DNA of 22,987 nt from Pavlovales sp. CCMP2436 (GCA_026770615.1 MU631812.1:1-22987); one strand, 5' to 3'. Shown: positions 1 through 8,864, counted from the stretch's first letter. Program-made: numbers and translations. Notes: generated by a model not told the origin, from the letters alone.

Positions 1-851
1 CCTGTCCCGCGCGCGCGCCCGCCGAACTCGCCCGCCCGCCCCCCGCCGTGGCGATGGCCCGCGTGAAGCGAGCGGGAAGCACGCAGATACTGACCAATAG
101 CCATGCTCCATGCCGCACGGTGCCGCGCCAGGCCGGCAACAGCGAAGGCGACGGGGAGGCGAAGAGCAGAGCAGCCCCCCACCCAGGCTCTGAGCCCGGG
201 CTGCGATCACCCTTCGGCCCTGCCGTTTGCGCCGATTTGATCGGTTGCCACGATACGGGCCACGGGCGGGCCTGGCGCGCGGCGTAGGTGGCGGGCAGAG
301 CCGGCGCCCGGGGCGAGTGTCCAGAGCGTCGACGCGCGAGCAGCCCCAGAGAGGCGCGAGCAGCCTCAGGGAGGCGCGCGAGCGGCCCGATCGGTGCGCC
401 AAGTGCACTCGCCGAGTCGGCCTCAGGTGGGCACTTGAGCTTGCCGCTCCAGGTGCGTGGCAGCGCGGCCAGGCGGCGGCAAGCGCAGCTGGCACGGCGC
501 AGCGCTCAGGCCGGAGTGTCTGGCGCCGATTCGCCGTCGGCGGCAGCAGCGCAGCAGTCTTCCCGCCCTGCGTAGTCCTCGCCGCGAGCCCTCGCCGCGG
601 TGGCCCTCGCCGCGGGCCCTCGGCAAGGTGCACCGCGCGAGCTGCGCCTGGCCCGCGATGCCGCAAACTTAAGCTCGCCTCGCTCCAGGTGCGCGGCATC
701 GCGGGCCAGGCGCAGCTGGCGCGGTGCAGCGCTCAGGTCGGAGGCGTTGTATGAGGTGCCTGGCTCCGGTTCGCCGTCGGCGGCAGCAGCGCAGTCGCCG
801 TCGCCGTGCCCTCGCCGCGCCACGCGCGCCAGCGTAAATCCGTATGTAAAT
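1..851. repeat. GC-rich duplicated tract with no recognisable gene
   Basis: Very GC-rich sequence with reading frames open in several phases on both strands, as expected from composition alone; none resembles a known protein. A diverged direct duplication is visible: about 433-554 and about 665-794 share the order 'ctccaggtgcg', 'cagcgctcagg', then 'ttcgccgtcggcggcagcag'. I see no promoter, RNA gene or credible coding sequence. It may be a degenerate satellite or UTR/intron-like DNA. Confidence 0.5.
640..717. repeat. Perfect 25-nt inverted repeat (hairpin)
   Basis: Positions 640-664 are the exact reverse complement of 693-717 (core ctggcccgcgatgccgc), separated by a 28-nt spacer. The right arm belongs to the second unit of the GC-rich direct duplication, so the palindrome arose by inverted copying of part of that unit. 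Confidence 0.85.
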
Positions 852-1008
852 CCCGTACGAGGCCTCTTTTTAAAATCTCAAATTTCCGCCACGTACGTGC
901 GACCGTAATTCGAAATTTTAAAAGTCGTCAGAATGGCGGCCGCGGAGGTCCGTTTCTGATGCGCCGACTTCGCAAGGCTAGAGGAGGGTGAAAGAGGCCT
1001 CGCACGGG
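852..1008. mobile_element. 157-bp inverted-repeat mini-element (MITE-like)
   Basis: The termini are 18-nt inverted repeats: CCCGTACGAGGCCTCTTT at 852-869 and its complement at 991-1008, with one mismatch. A second, nested imperfect palindrome (tttaaaatctcaaatt against aattcgaaattttaaa) lies at about 868-923 around a cacgtacgtg centre. There is no internal reading frame of note. Structure fits a non-autonomous terminal-inverted-repeat transposon; no clear target duplication is seen. Confidence 0.55.
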
Positions 1009-1356
1009 CCTGGGCTTCTCGGGAGAGGGGCATACGTGGGTTCGGAACCCTCCGGTCGCATCAGATACACGCCATCTCCACTTCAGCGTCGGCTCTAGTT
1101 TTGCGCGCAAAATCTTAGCTCTGTGTCCGCAGCTTATTTGTTTTCTGCACTGTGTTCCCACCATCCCACCCAAAGGAGAGGGGCAGGATCGCGTAGCAAC
1201 GCATCCACAAAGAAGCAAACAAAATCACCGCCAAAGCCGGTGTGTACCTCGAGTCAATACTCAACGACCCCCGTAGGGGCTTGGAATGGACAACAAAGCA
1301 CGCACCCTATCTGCGTCGCTCCTGCGAAATAAAGCACGCAAGCATCTGCGGTGCTT
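1009..1356. other. Intergenic, no gene seen
   Basis: Mixed-composition sequence without a supported coding region. About 1038-1055 has a short palindrome around 'gggttcggaaccc', resembling a tRNA T-arm motif, but no cloverleaf can be built around it. Confidence 0.4.
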
Positions 1357-2897
1357 CTACACCGGGGCGCCACCAGACGCAGCCGGCACCGCCGGTGCAG
1401 CGATCTGCGCGCGCTGCGCAGCAGCGTTCGAGCCGCCATTGGGCCCACCCTTGCGGACACGGCAGTTGTTCTTGGTGTGCCCCGTCTTGCTACAGACCTG
1501 GTAGGCATGGCGCTTAGGGCATGCCGTCTCGTTTGGGCGCAGCGAGCAATCTCGGCCGTTGTTCCGGTTTGTACAGATCTGGTTGCCAACACCGCTGCCA
1601 CCGCCGCCGCCGCTACAGCGCCGCCGCTGCCACCACGGGATAATCATATAATCTGTTTTACTATTATATTTATGATAGGGATTCACATTATATAAATGTT
1701 TTAATTTACCCAGATTATTGTATACCTTGATAACAAGTATTAGTTCAGGAATAATATATATAAATGCGAATTGTTCTAAAATAGTTTGTTCAGAAACTCC
1801 AAACATCTCTGATACATCATTTTCGCTATATGGCGGCGAGCACCGCCGTTGGGGTTCGAGCCACGGTCGTGGCCCGCGGGGCCAGCCACAAACACGAGCG
1901 CGCGAGCATCCAGCGCGCGCGTCATCGCAGCACCGAAAGGCTCGCAAGCCAGCATAAACTGGTGCGTGCGCTGAGTGTCTTGCACCTCAGTCGCAAGGGC
2001 AGACGCAAACCCATGCTGGCTCATGTTTCCAATCATGTGGTGGGCCCAGCGCAGGCAGTCCGAGGTGAACGCCGGCGGCTTCGCCCCGACATCGCCAGCT
2101 GCGGACTCGGCATTCGCGACCGCCTGCGCCAACGACATAATAGCGTAAGCGCGGAGGAGAACACGGTGCGCAGCGCCCTCGGCTGTGACAGCCCGCCCAG
2201 AGCTCTGGGCGCCGCCATCAAGCTTCTCGAAGGACGCCTCGCCCGCAGCGAGTGCGCAGCGTCAGCTTCTCCGCGCCAGTCACCAGGTACTCCGTCGAAT
2301 CGGACACCTGACTGAACGGAAGAAAGCTGCCGAGCGGAGGCGTGCCATTCATCATGTGTTTGGCAACGTACGCAAACGTGGCCGGTGAAGGGATAAACTT
2401 CCCGGTCAGGCTCGCCGACCCGATAAGCTGCTTGAGGCACGCAATCACGGTCGCTGGGTCCTTGCACAGGGCGTCAACCACCTTGTTCGCTGCCGGCAGC
2501 CCAGCACCAGCAACCTCCACGAGGGGCGCAGCCACAGCCACGCCGAGCGCGTGGCGGCGTTCGATCTCCATTGCACACTCGTCGAGCCAGACGAAGAAGA
2601 GGTCGGTGTCAGCACCTTCGACAGCGAGCCCAGTGCCAGCCATCGCCGCATCGGCGCCATCGGCATAGACGCCCACGTCTTCGAGTAGAAGCGGCCGTGG
2701 CGCATCGTCTTCAGTGCGCGGAAGGTGAGGCCCTCCGGCGCAATGCGGGCCACGTACGCGACGCTGAGGTTAAAGCCAGCGCCCCCGCGGACAATGAGCT
2801 CCTGCATCGCAGGCTCGATCAGCGAGAACCTCTCACCGGTCAGCGGCCCACCGGTCAGCGGCACGCCGCCCGGCATCGATCCATCTCCCCCAGACAT
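1357..2897 (-). pseudogene. Gag-like zinc-knuckle protein of a retroelement, frameshifted and interrupted
   Basis: Read on the minus strand, a protein starts at the ATG at 2897 (MSGGDGSMPGG). It continues in a shifted frame from about 2680 (GADTDLFFVWLDECAMEIE) and in a third frame from about 2255 down to about 1835. An AT-rich block at about 1638-1832 then interrupts it. The last segment, 1637-1357, carries a nucleocapsid-type motif, C-x8-C-x3-GH-x4-C (HAYQVCSKTGHTKNNC), after a Gly-rich linker. The combined length, near 450-500 residues, and C-terminal zinc-knuckle-like motif fit a retroelement Gag/ORF1 protein that packages RNA. The assignment rests on the motif and on the neighbouring reverse transcriptase, not on family-wide similarity I can confirm. 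Two frameshifts plus the insertion make it a pseudogene. It is divergent from the reverse transcriptase, which is unusual. Confidence 0.55.
1638..1832 (-). other. AT-rich island with a foreign-looking reading frame, inserted in the Gag-like gene
   Basis: The GC content drops abruptly inside the GC-rich Gag-like gene. On the minus strand the island is open for about 63 codons with AT-ending codons and a plausible protein: an HTH-like start (SENDVSEMFGVSEQTI), a hydrophobic stretch (FAFIYIIPELILVI), then a Lys/Tyr/Asn-rich tail. In DNA this AT-rich, such an open frame is unlikely by chance. It is in frame with the downstream zinc-knuckle segment but not with the upstream Gag segment. Origin could be organellar DNA, a large DNA virus or a bacterium; I do not recognise the protein. 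Boundaries are approximate. Confidence 0.45.
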
Positions 2898-3028
2898 CTC
2901 GCATGCGACAACAGGGACGAGCGATTCAAAATCAAAGCAGCAAAACAGCCAACACCTTTTAAAAAAGGGTCCGCTTGACGCGATGAAACGCTCGGCACCA
3001 CACCACGCGGCGAGCCACAACCACATGC

Positions 3029-4670
3029 CTGCGCTTCATCCCGGGCATCACTGCTACTCCGGACTACTTCGAGACGGTCGCGGACATCCGCCAGCACATC
3101 CTCGTCCAGGCCGCGTTTGAGCGCCCCCTCGCAAAGGGAGCCTTCCGCGAGCTGGGACCGAAGCCTACGGTGCAGCCGAGTGCCGAGCCATGCGATCCGT
3201 TCGAGCACATGCGCCGCGCGCAGCTGCGCAGCGACCCATTCGCCGATAACGCCGCACGCCTACCGGGGGCACTGCGCGGCGCGATCAAGTTCATCGTCGA
3301 CCAAGGCACCGAGGTGCCGGCGATCCGCGAGAGGCAGCGAGCCTTCCTCGACAGCGCAGCAACGAAGCTCGCACCGCTCACGGTGACGATCCGAGAGCAG
3401 GTGCCGTTCCTGCTCAAGGACATCACCGCACCAGTGCACTTTGCGCTGATTGCGGCCCTTATCGACGCCACAGGCTACCCAGACGTCCGTTTCGTGCACG
3501 ACCTCGTATTCGGCTTCGTGAACGTCGGGCGGGTACCGTCGCGCGGCATCTTCCGGCCGGAGAGACGAGAGGCGACAAAAGACAAGGCAGAGGTCTTCGC
3601 GCCCTCGTCCAACCGCACATACTACACAGTGGTCAAGACACGTCTGGAGCACGCGGCCAAGTCTACTAGCGGCCGTGCCAGCGCAGACTTTATCTGGGCA
3701 GCCACGCTAGCCGAACGAGAGCTCGGCCACACGGTAGGCCCCTTCACGGCGAAGCAGATACATGAGCTCTTCGGAGCGTGGGCATGGCGCTGCATGCTCC
3801 GATTCGTAGTGTTCCAACCCAAGCCTCGGGTATGCGATGACGCAAAAGCGAAGTCGCTCAACGCTGCGAGCAGCGCGGACGAAACGATCACGTGCATCGA
3901 TGCAGCATTTCCGATTGCGGTCGCTCGCGAATTTGCGGCGGCCAACAACGGGCTCCCCGTGGACCTTAAAACCTCCACGGATGACATTGCCAGTGCCTAC
4001 CGCAAGGTGCCCTCGCACTTCGTGCAGCACACTACCGTCGCCGTCGTCAACCCGGCTACATCCAAAGTGGTCCTGTTCTACCTCCCGGGATCGAATTTCG
4101 GGGGCTTCCCGGCTGTCCTTAACTTTTGCTCGATACCGACGCTCATCACGCACATCCTGCGGGTGATGTTCGCCATCGCAGAAGGAGCCTTCTTCGACGA
4201 TGCAATCCACGTCGACCCGGCCGCCCACGGCGACTCGGCACAAAAGACGGCCAGCTGGCTGTACGACATCCTCGGCTGAGCCTTCAAGCCAACCAAGTCT
4301 GCGCCGCCAAACTACGCCAACCCGTACCTCGGCTTGGTGTGCGACTTGACGCTGGCAGTAACGTGCAACCTGATCGACATCCGGGCTAAGGAGTCGACAA
4401 GGGTTAAGGCGCTATCAATGCTATGCACACCTAAACACGCTAACCCCCGCAGCAGCAAGTAAGGCATACGGGCTTGTACGATTCACTCTCATCGCACCAT
4501 TTAACCGCCTAGGGCTAGCCATGCTGCAGCCCTTCCAGGTCCGGCAACACGCACGCGGGCATGACTCACACCCCATGCCCCTCAACAGCCAGCTACGTGA
4601 CGCAATGAGTGCTCTCTGCAAATACCTTCAGCGTACGGTCGTGAGATCCTCGCGTACGAAGAAGATGTTA
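3029..4670 (+). pseudogene. Reverse transcriptase of a retrotransposon, broken
   Basis: Frame 2 reads from about 3029 (CLRFIPGITATPDYFETVAD) without an obvious ATG. RT palm motifs are visible: motif A with the first catalytic Asp (TDDIASAYRKVP, about 3978-4013), a motif-B-like segment (GGFPAVLNF, about 4100-4126) and motif C with the catalytic pair (AFFDDAIHVD, about 4188-4217). A TGA at 4277-4279 stands where related elements would have Trp, and the frame continues beyond it (AFKPTKSAPP). It shifts near 4420 into frame 0, where the post-RT connection/RNase H-like region continues (LTPAAASKAYG). Motif order and spacing resemble the RTs of DIRS-like or other unusual retroelements common in microalgae. 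No integrase, recombinase or LTR is visible. The nonsense codon and frameshift make it inactive. Confidence 0.72.
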
Positions 4671-4780
4671 GATATATATATTTAAATTAATTAAATGTTT
4701 CGCACATTTATCACTATTGGAGCCAGCTCTCGGTGCACAGTGAAAAGCTGAACCGGCCAGGATTTTCGTGCTAAGTATTG
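4671..4780. other. AT-rich spacer
   Basis: Short AT-rich sequence between the RT remnant and the next element; no feature seen. Confidence 0.4.
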
Positions 4781-5490
4781 AACCTTGAAGATGCCACTCT
4801 AATTTAATACTGCGGTTTGACACCTGATTGACGAGAACAGGGCCTCCAAAGTGGGGGGACGTACGTTGACTTGGATGCTAAACTACCACTCTTACGGCTA
4901 TGGCTTCGATCACCCCCGGGCAATCTGCAAGTGGGGGACGACCATCCTGAGCACTGTGCGCCTCCATTATTGAAGATAGAGCTCGCTCTAGACTTGCTGA
5001 TTTCATCTCGGAGAGCTCCATTCTATAAATTTATCAGAAATTTCTGAATTTGAATGCGTGGGTAGTAAATCAGTAACTAACAACGTGGTCTTTTTAAAAA
5101 GGGGGATTGGTGGATACAGTATTTAGCACAGCGAAGAAAAATATTTAAATGTGAGAAAATTTGGATACAGTACATAGGATTTTGAATTTTTCGTATGTAA
5201 TTTCAAGAGGTAAGTTAGTTATTGGGCGTCCATATCTATAAAAAGTTTGATACGAATCTACTACAGATACATTTATTTAAAAAATTACTGGCCACATTTC
5301 GTTGTTGTCTTCGGCGAAGCGCTCAAGATGGTCCTCCTCTGACCGGAGGTGACTTGAGCCATAGCCTCACTTTGGAAGACATTTTCTCGTCATTCTGATT
5401 CTCGTTGTAATTATTATTAGATGTCAAACCGCACATTATTGAAATCATTGTTCCCCGTCAAATTCTGCGTCTAGTTGTATCTTCAAGGTT
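4781..5490. mobile_element. 710-bp terminal-inverted-repeat element
   Basis: The ends are AACCTTGAAGAT at 4781-4792 and its exact complement at 5479-5490. Two further inverted blocks continue inward: TGCGGTTTGACACCT (4811-4825) against its complement at 5419-5433 with one mismatch, and the cactttgg / ctcgtc pair at about 4830-4853 and 5368-5391. There is no transposase inside, so it would be non-autonomous. The core from about 4880 to 5375 is homologous to 9225-9725. Confidence 0.6.
4880..5375 (+). repeat. Dispersed ~490-bp repeat, copy 1
   Basis: Collinear with 9225-9725: shared landmarks in order are 'tatggcttcg.tca', 'gcaagtggggga', 'gaccatcc', 'gcctccat', 'agctcgctc', 'atcagtaactaacaa', 'gaggtaagtta', 'gatacgaatctact' and 'tgagccatag'. 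The copies are clearly related but well diverged, with indels. It is non-coding and forms the core of the inverted-repeat element. Confidence 0.75.
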
Positions 5491-5571
5491 CCACTAATAA
5501 AATAATTATGCATCGGCGCCTGGCTCCAGCACTATGGCATATGGCCAATACGGGAATCCTGCTGCACCTAG

Positions 5572-6564
5572 CTAGCCGCAACACAACCAAGAGCAAATTC
5601 CTTGTGGTTCCTCCAGCTGTCGAAGGGCAAACCGGCCCGCCAGCCGTACGCTGGGATACATCCAGTGCGCGCGCATCGCCACGAGAATCAGGGGCAAAGC
5701 GCCCGCGTCCACTGCCGCCTGCGCCCGTGCCTCGCGCTGCGCATCTGCGCCGGCTGTGATGTTACCCAGAGCAGCGCACGCCGCCTCCTGCACGGCTGCT
5801 TTGCCTGGGTGCGCACGCATCGCCGCGATGACCAGGGGCAGCGCGCCCGCGGCCGCTGCCGCCTGCCTGCGCCTATCGCGCAGCGCATCGGCGCCGGCGG
5901 CGATGCTGCCCAGCACATCGCACGCCTTTTCCTGCAATTCGGCACTGTCCGAGTGCGCGCGCATCGCTGTAATTATCCGGGGCAGCGCGCCCGCGCTCAT
6001 TGTCGCCTGCATGCATGCGTTGCGCGACGCACCTACGCCGAGTGTGATGTTCCAAAGCGCCCCGCACGCCGCCTCCTGCACTGCTGAATTGCCCGGGTGC
6101 ACCTGCATCGCCTTAACGATCCGGGTAATTGCGCCCACAGCCATTGCCCCCAGCGCATCTCGCGGTGAAAATTCGCCGTGTGCGATGTGGGCCAGCGCAG
6201 CGCACGCCTCCTCCTGGACGGCTGCTATGGCCAAGTGCTTGTGCATCGCTGCCACGATCAGGGGCACCGCAGCCGCGTCCGCAACAGCCTGCCTGCGTGC
6301 ACCGTGCTGTGCATCTATTCCGCCACTGAAGTTGCGCAGGGCGCCGATTGCTCTCTCCTGCACGGAAGCGCTGTCTGGGTGCGTGCGCATCGCTGCGATG
6401 ATCAGAGGCAGCGCGCCCGCATCCACTGCCGCCTGCGCCCGCGCGTCGCCATGTGCATCCGACGCGGTAGTCATGTTGCACAGAGCATTGCACGCCGACG
6501 CCTGCACACCGGCACTGGCCGGGTACGCTTGCATAGCTGCGATCGTCTCAAGCACGAGGGCCAT
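5572..6564 (-). CDS. Armadillo-repeat protein, 330 aa
   Basis: A single uninterrupted exon of 330 codons with an ATG start. It consists of seven tandem armadillo repeats of about 46-48 residues, each of the pattern 'ALPLIxxAMRAHPxxAAVQExACxALxNIxxGADAxRxARxQAAVDAG'. Repeats 1 to 6 are regular; the seventh is divergent and ends in a Cys-rich tail (ICSWLCCG). Armadillo repeats stack into a right-handed superhelix that binds partner proteins, and no catalytic domain is present, so a scaffold role is inferred. This 'AMRAHP' type is greatly expanded in several eukaryotic microalgae. The composition is GC-rich like the other nuclear genes. A fragment of another repeat lies upstream at about 6780-6836, so the ancestral gene or a tandem neighbour may have extended further. 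Confidence 0.85.
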   Translation of the reverse strand: MALVLETIAAMQAYPASAGVQASACNALCNMTTASDAHGDARAQAAVDAGALPLIIAAMRTHPDSASVQERAIGALRNFSGGIDAQHGARRQAVADAAAVPLIVAAMHKHLAIAAVQEEACAALAHIAHGEFSPRDALGAMAVGAITRIVKAMQVHPGNSAVQEAACGALWNITLGVGASRNACMQATMSAGALPRIITAMRAHSDSAELQEKACDVLGSIAAGADALRDRRRQAAAAAGALPLVIAAMRAHPGKAAVQEAACAALGNITAGADAQREARAQAAVDAGALPLILVAMRAHWMYPSVRLAGRFALRQLEEPQGICSWLCCG

Positions 6565-6779
6565 GCCTCGTCGCCGGGGGCCCGCCTCCCGCCCGCTCTC
6601 GGCTCGGTCAATCTCAGTTTTCGTGGAGCATCGACAGATTCATCTCGTCATCTCAACTTTGGTTTGAAGCAAGTTTGAAGCGGGCGCCCGCCCTGCACTG
6701 CCAACTCGCACTGCGCCATTTTTAGTGCTCGAGACCTCGACTATGTACTCGACTCCTCCTGCCCAGCCCCGTTGCGTAT

Positions 6780-6836
6780 GACACTGTCGCCTGCGCCCGC
6801 GCGTCGCCATGGGCATCTGCACCAGCTATCATCCTC
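6780..6836 (-). pseudogene. Fragment of an armadillo repeat
   Basis: On the minus strand this stretch reads GADAHGDARAQATV, nearly the same as the end of repeat 1 of the adjacent armadillo protein (SDAHGDARAQAAV). On the plus strand the shared DNA is 'cctgcgcccgcgcgtcgcca' in both places. It is cut off on both sides, consistent with a partial duplication or a truncated neighbouring copy. Confidence 0.6.
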
Positions 6837-6939
6837 TCTCTAAATAGCGTAGTGCTTTTTAAAAAATTGGGCGCGAGCCGCGGCACGCCAGGACCAGGAC
6901 AGGCCAGCAGAATTTGAACGGTAGCCGACGTACGCACGC

Positions 6940-7600
6940 ATGCTGGCGTTCCTCGTGCTCGCGCTCGTCGTCGCGGCTCCGCCCAGGGCCGCGTGAGCCT
7001 GGACCGCGCGGGGTGAGCCACGCGCTCCTTGCGTGCGTCTTGCTCCTCGTCGAGTGAGCGCGGACGAGGCGTCGCGCGAGCCTGGGCCCCGTGAGCCGCT
7101 TGCTCCTCGCACGCGTCTTGCTCCAGCCGTTCGCGTGACCCATCGCGGCCGGTCGGGCGTGCCGCTCGCTCCTCGCGCCTGAGGATTGGTCTGAGCCGCC
7201 ACCCATCATCAAGCTCTTCGACGGCACCCAGCCGCAGTCATCAAGCTCTTCAAGGAGAACTCGCGCGCCTTCGATTACGCGCTGGCTCTCGGCTCCGCCG
7301 TAACGCAGCTGCCGAGCCTCGTCGTGCGGGGTGCGGTCGAGGCCAAGGTCGGCGGCTTGCACGTCGAGGCGGGGAGACGCCCAGATTCGCGCAGATCTAC
7401 GAGCGCTGAGCGCGAGGTCGCCGTCCGTCTCGGTCAACTGTCACTAGCTGCACCGCATCGCTGAGCCGCGGCGTCGCTGCGGCGTACTAGCGCGCGGCCA
7501 AGCTGCCCCGCGACCTTCAGAAGGAGCTCAAGCCACTCAACCCCATCGTACAGGACTTGCTTTCCGTGGCAACCACGTGCGTCGCCTCCCCCCGCTCAAC
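6940..7600 (+). CDS. Possible small secreted-protein gene or remnant (uncertain)
   Basis: At 6940 an ATG opens an 18-codon frame that reads like a signal peptide (MLAFLVLALVVAAPPRAA) and runs into a GTGAGC splice-donor-like site at 6993. Downstream, about 7230-7375 is open and protein-like (AVIKLFKENSRAFDYALALG, then a LPSLVVRGAVEAKVGGL segment). A second segment near 7497-7575 reads KLPRDLQKELKPLNPIVQD. Both look like amphipathic helices with the GC-rich codon use of true exons here. I cannot join the pieces with confident splice sites and phases, so this is either a multi-exon gene or a decayed one. I recognise no family. The sequence at about 7013-7135 between the exons has degenerate repeats of 'gcttgctcctcg'. 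Confidence 0.3.
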
Positions 7601-7952
7601 GAGGAGCGGGGTCATCGTAAAGAGCGAGCGCCCCCACCACTAACATCGTCGTCGCGCCGTGCGCGCGGTGGCGCGACCACTGTCGAGCACCCGGCTCATC
7701 CACGCTTAGTGGCTCATCCACCGCCGCGCTTCACGCACGCGTCTTGATACCGCGTCTAATGCCATGCCGCGTCTAATGCCAGACTGGGCGCGCCTTTGGC
7801 TTTAGAAGAATGCGAACTGGTATCAGTATTTTCGCTTTCAGGGGCAGTGATGAGTGAATGCTGTACATAGTCTGTATCCTTTGAATCTGATGAGATGTAC
7901 ACAACGCATCCAACTGACAAAGTAGCCCGATGGCAATATATTGACATATATA
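7601..7952. other. Intergenic, no gene seen
   Basis: Mixed-composition sequence with no supported coding region, RNA gene or long repeat before the 93-bp tandem array. Confidence 0.4.
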
Positions 7953-7972
7953 TATAAGGCACGCAGCCGACT

Positions 7973-8158
7973 AAGGCACGCAGCAGGCAATGGGCGACGC
8001 AGCGCTCAGACCAGCAAAACATTCAGAACAGTCAGACGCCAGCTTGAATCCCTATCAGTCAATATAAGGCACGCAGCAGGCAATGGGCGACGCAGCGCTC
8101 AGACCAGCACACCATTCAGAACAGTCAGACGCCAGCTTGAATCCCTATCAGTAATATA
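7973..8158. repeat. Two tandem copies of a ~93-bp repeat
   Basis: Units start at 7973 and 8066 (AAGGCACGCAGCAGGCAATG) and are almost identical through 'cgcagcgctcagaccagca', 'attcagaacagtcagacgcc' and 'agcttgaatccctatcagt'. A partial unit start precedes the first at about 7956. The inner sequence 'cgcagcgctcagaccagc...cagacgccagc' recurs at 11352-11420. Confidence 0.85.
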
Positions 8159-8288
8159 GCGGCTCAGCAGTTTTCACTGAAGAGGTCTGACCCCATACAT
8201 ACTGATTCACGCTGACGTCGGACTGTCCTGAAAAATACGCAAAGTATTTGGGGCCTGGCTGCAACTTACAGGACATTCAAAAGACCGT

Positions 8289-8348
8289 CAGACGCCAGCT
8301 TGAACCCCTATCAATAAAATTCCTGATAGAGATTCAACCTGGCGTCTG
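8289..8348. repeat. Hairpin with ~26-bp arms
   Basis: The left arm CAGACGCCAGCTTGAACCCC... is complementary, with a few mismatches, to the right arm ending ...TTCAACCTGGCGTCTG, around a short AT loop. The left arm is a copy of the 3' part of the 93-bp tandem repeat, so the hairpin is an inverted duplication of that unit. Confidence 0.75.
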
Positions 8349-8447
8349 GCTGTCCTGGAAAGTGTGAACTATTTCCCTCGGCCGCAGTGGCCGCGGCGGC
8401 CGCGGCGGCCGCGGCGGACAGGGCACACGCACCTAAATGGACGTGAG

Positions 8448-8448
<1 letters not shown>

Positions 8449-8481
<33 letters not shown>
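8449..8481 (+). repeat. 33-base G homopolymer
   Basis: Uninterrupted G from 8449 to 8481 between 'acgtgagc' and 'agcctgggg'. It follows a (gcggcc)n-like tract at about 8383-8415. Its length is likely to be unstable in replication and sequencing. Confidence 0.9.
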
Positions 8482-8482
<1 letters not shown>

Positions 8483-8520
8483 GCCTGGGGCAATTGCTAC
8501 GAGTTCACCACCAACCTCAC

Positions 8521-8617
8521 CTCTACCACCACCATCCCTGCTGCCAGGACTAACGTCTGACGTCGACCAAGTTAGTGAGTGAACAACACCTGTTGAACCA
8601 TGCTGAGCCGCTATATG
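8521..8617 (+). repeat. 97-bp arm of a large inverted repeat (left)
   Basis: Reverse complement of 9856-9952 with only about two mismatches. It starts CTCTACCACCACCATCCCTG and ends in the GAGCCGCTATATG family terminus. The two arms enclose about 1.24 kb. Confidence 0.85.
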
Positions 8618-8698
8618 TATGTATATATATATATATATGAACTATCAGTAAATATTAGCAATACACTGCAACTGCAATAACTGTGTAAGTTTCTAGTT

Positions 8699-8805
8699 AA
8701 ACGTCCGTCCCCGGGAGGTTCGCACTGGACCTGAGCGTTGAAAAACACTCAAATCCGGAGGAATCCACCCCGGGCACACGGATACCGTCCCCACGCCCAA
8801 TATAA
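8699..8805 (+). repeat. Dispersed ~100-bp repeat, copy 1
   Basis: Shares with 19945-20040 the ordered blocks ACGTCCGTCCCC, 'gagcgttgaaaaac.ctc' (a small hairpin) and 'cacacggataccgtccccac'. The 3' block resembles the antisense of a tRNA 3' end, so a SINE-like origin is possible. Confidence 0.6.
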
Positions 8806-8864
8806 CAACTATCGTCAGCATGGCTGGAAAATATATGTGTAATTATTGTATGTGTCAGCAGCAA

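Larger units (their letters stand above)
8155..8615. mobile_element. Inverted-repeat element of the GCGGCTCAGCA family
   Basis: Left end TATAGCGGCTCAGCAG (about 8156) and right end CATGCTGAGCCGCTATA (about 8598-8614) are inverted. The interior holds a 60-nt hairpin at 8289-8348 and a 33-base G tract. There is no coding capacity; proline/glycine-rich frames over the homopolymer are artefacts. It is probably a non-autonomous transposon, perhaps composite. Confidence 0.5.

Noticed and set aside
7973..8158. CRISPR-like direct repeats
   Set aside because: Only two full 93-bp units without spacers of constant length, in eukaryotic DNA; this is a plain tandem duplication.
8311..8493. Poly-proline/poly-alanine protein on the minus strand
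   Set aside because: Produced by the G33 tract and the gcggcc repeat; low-complexity artefact.
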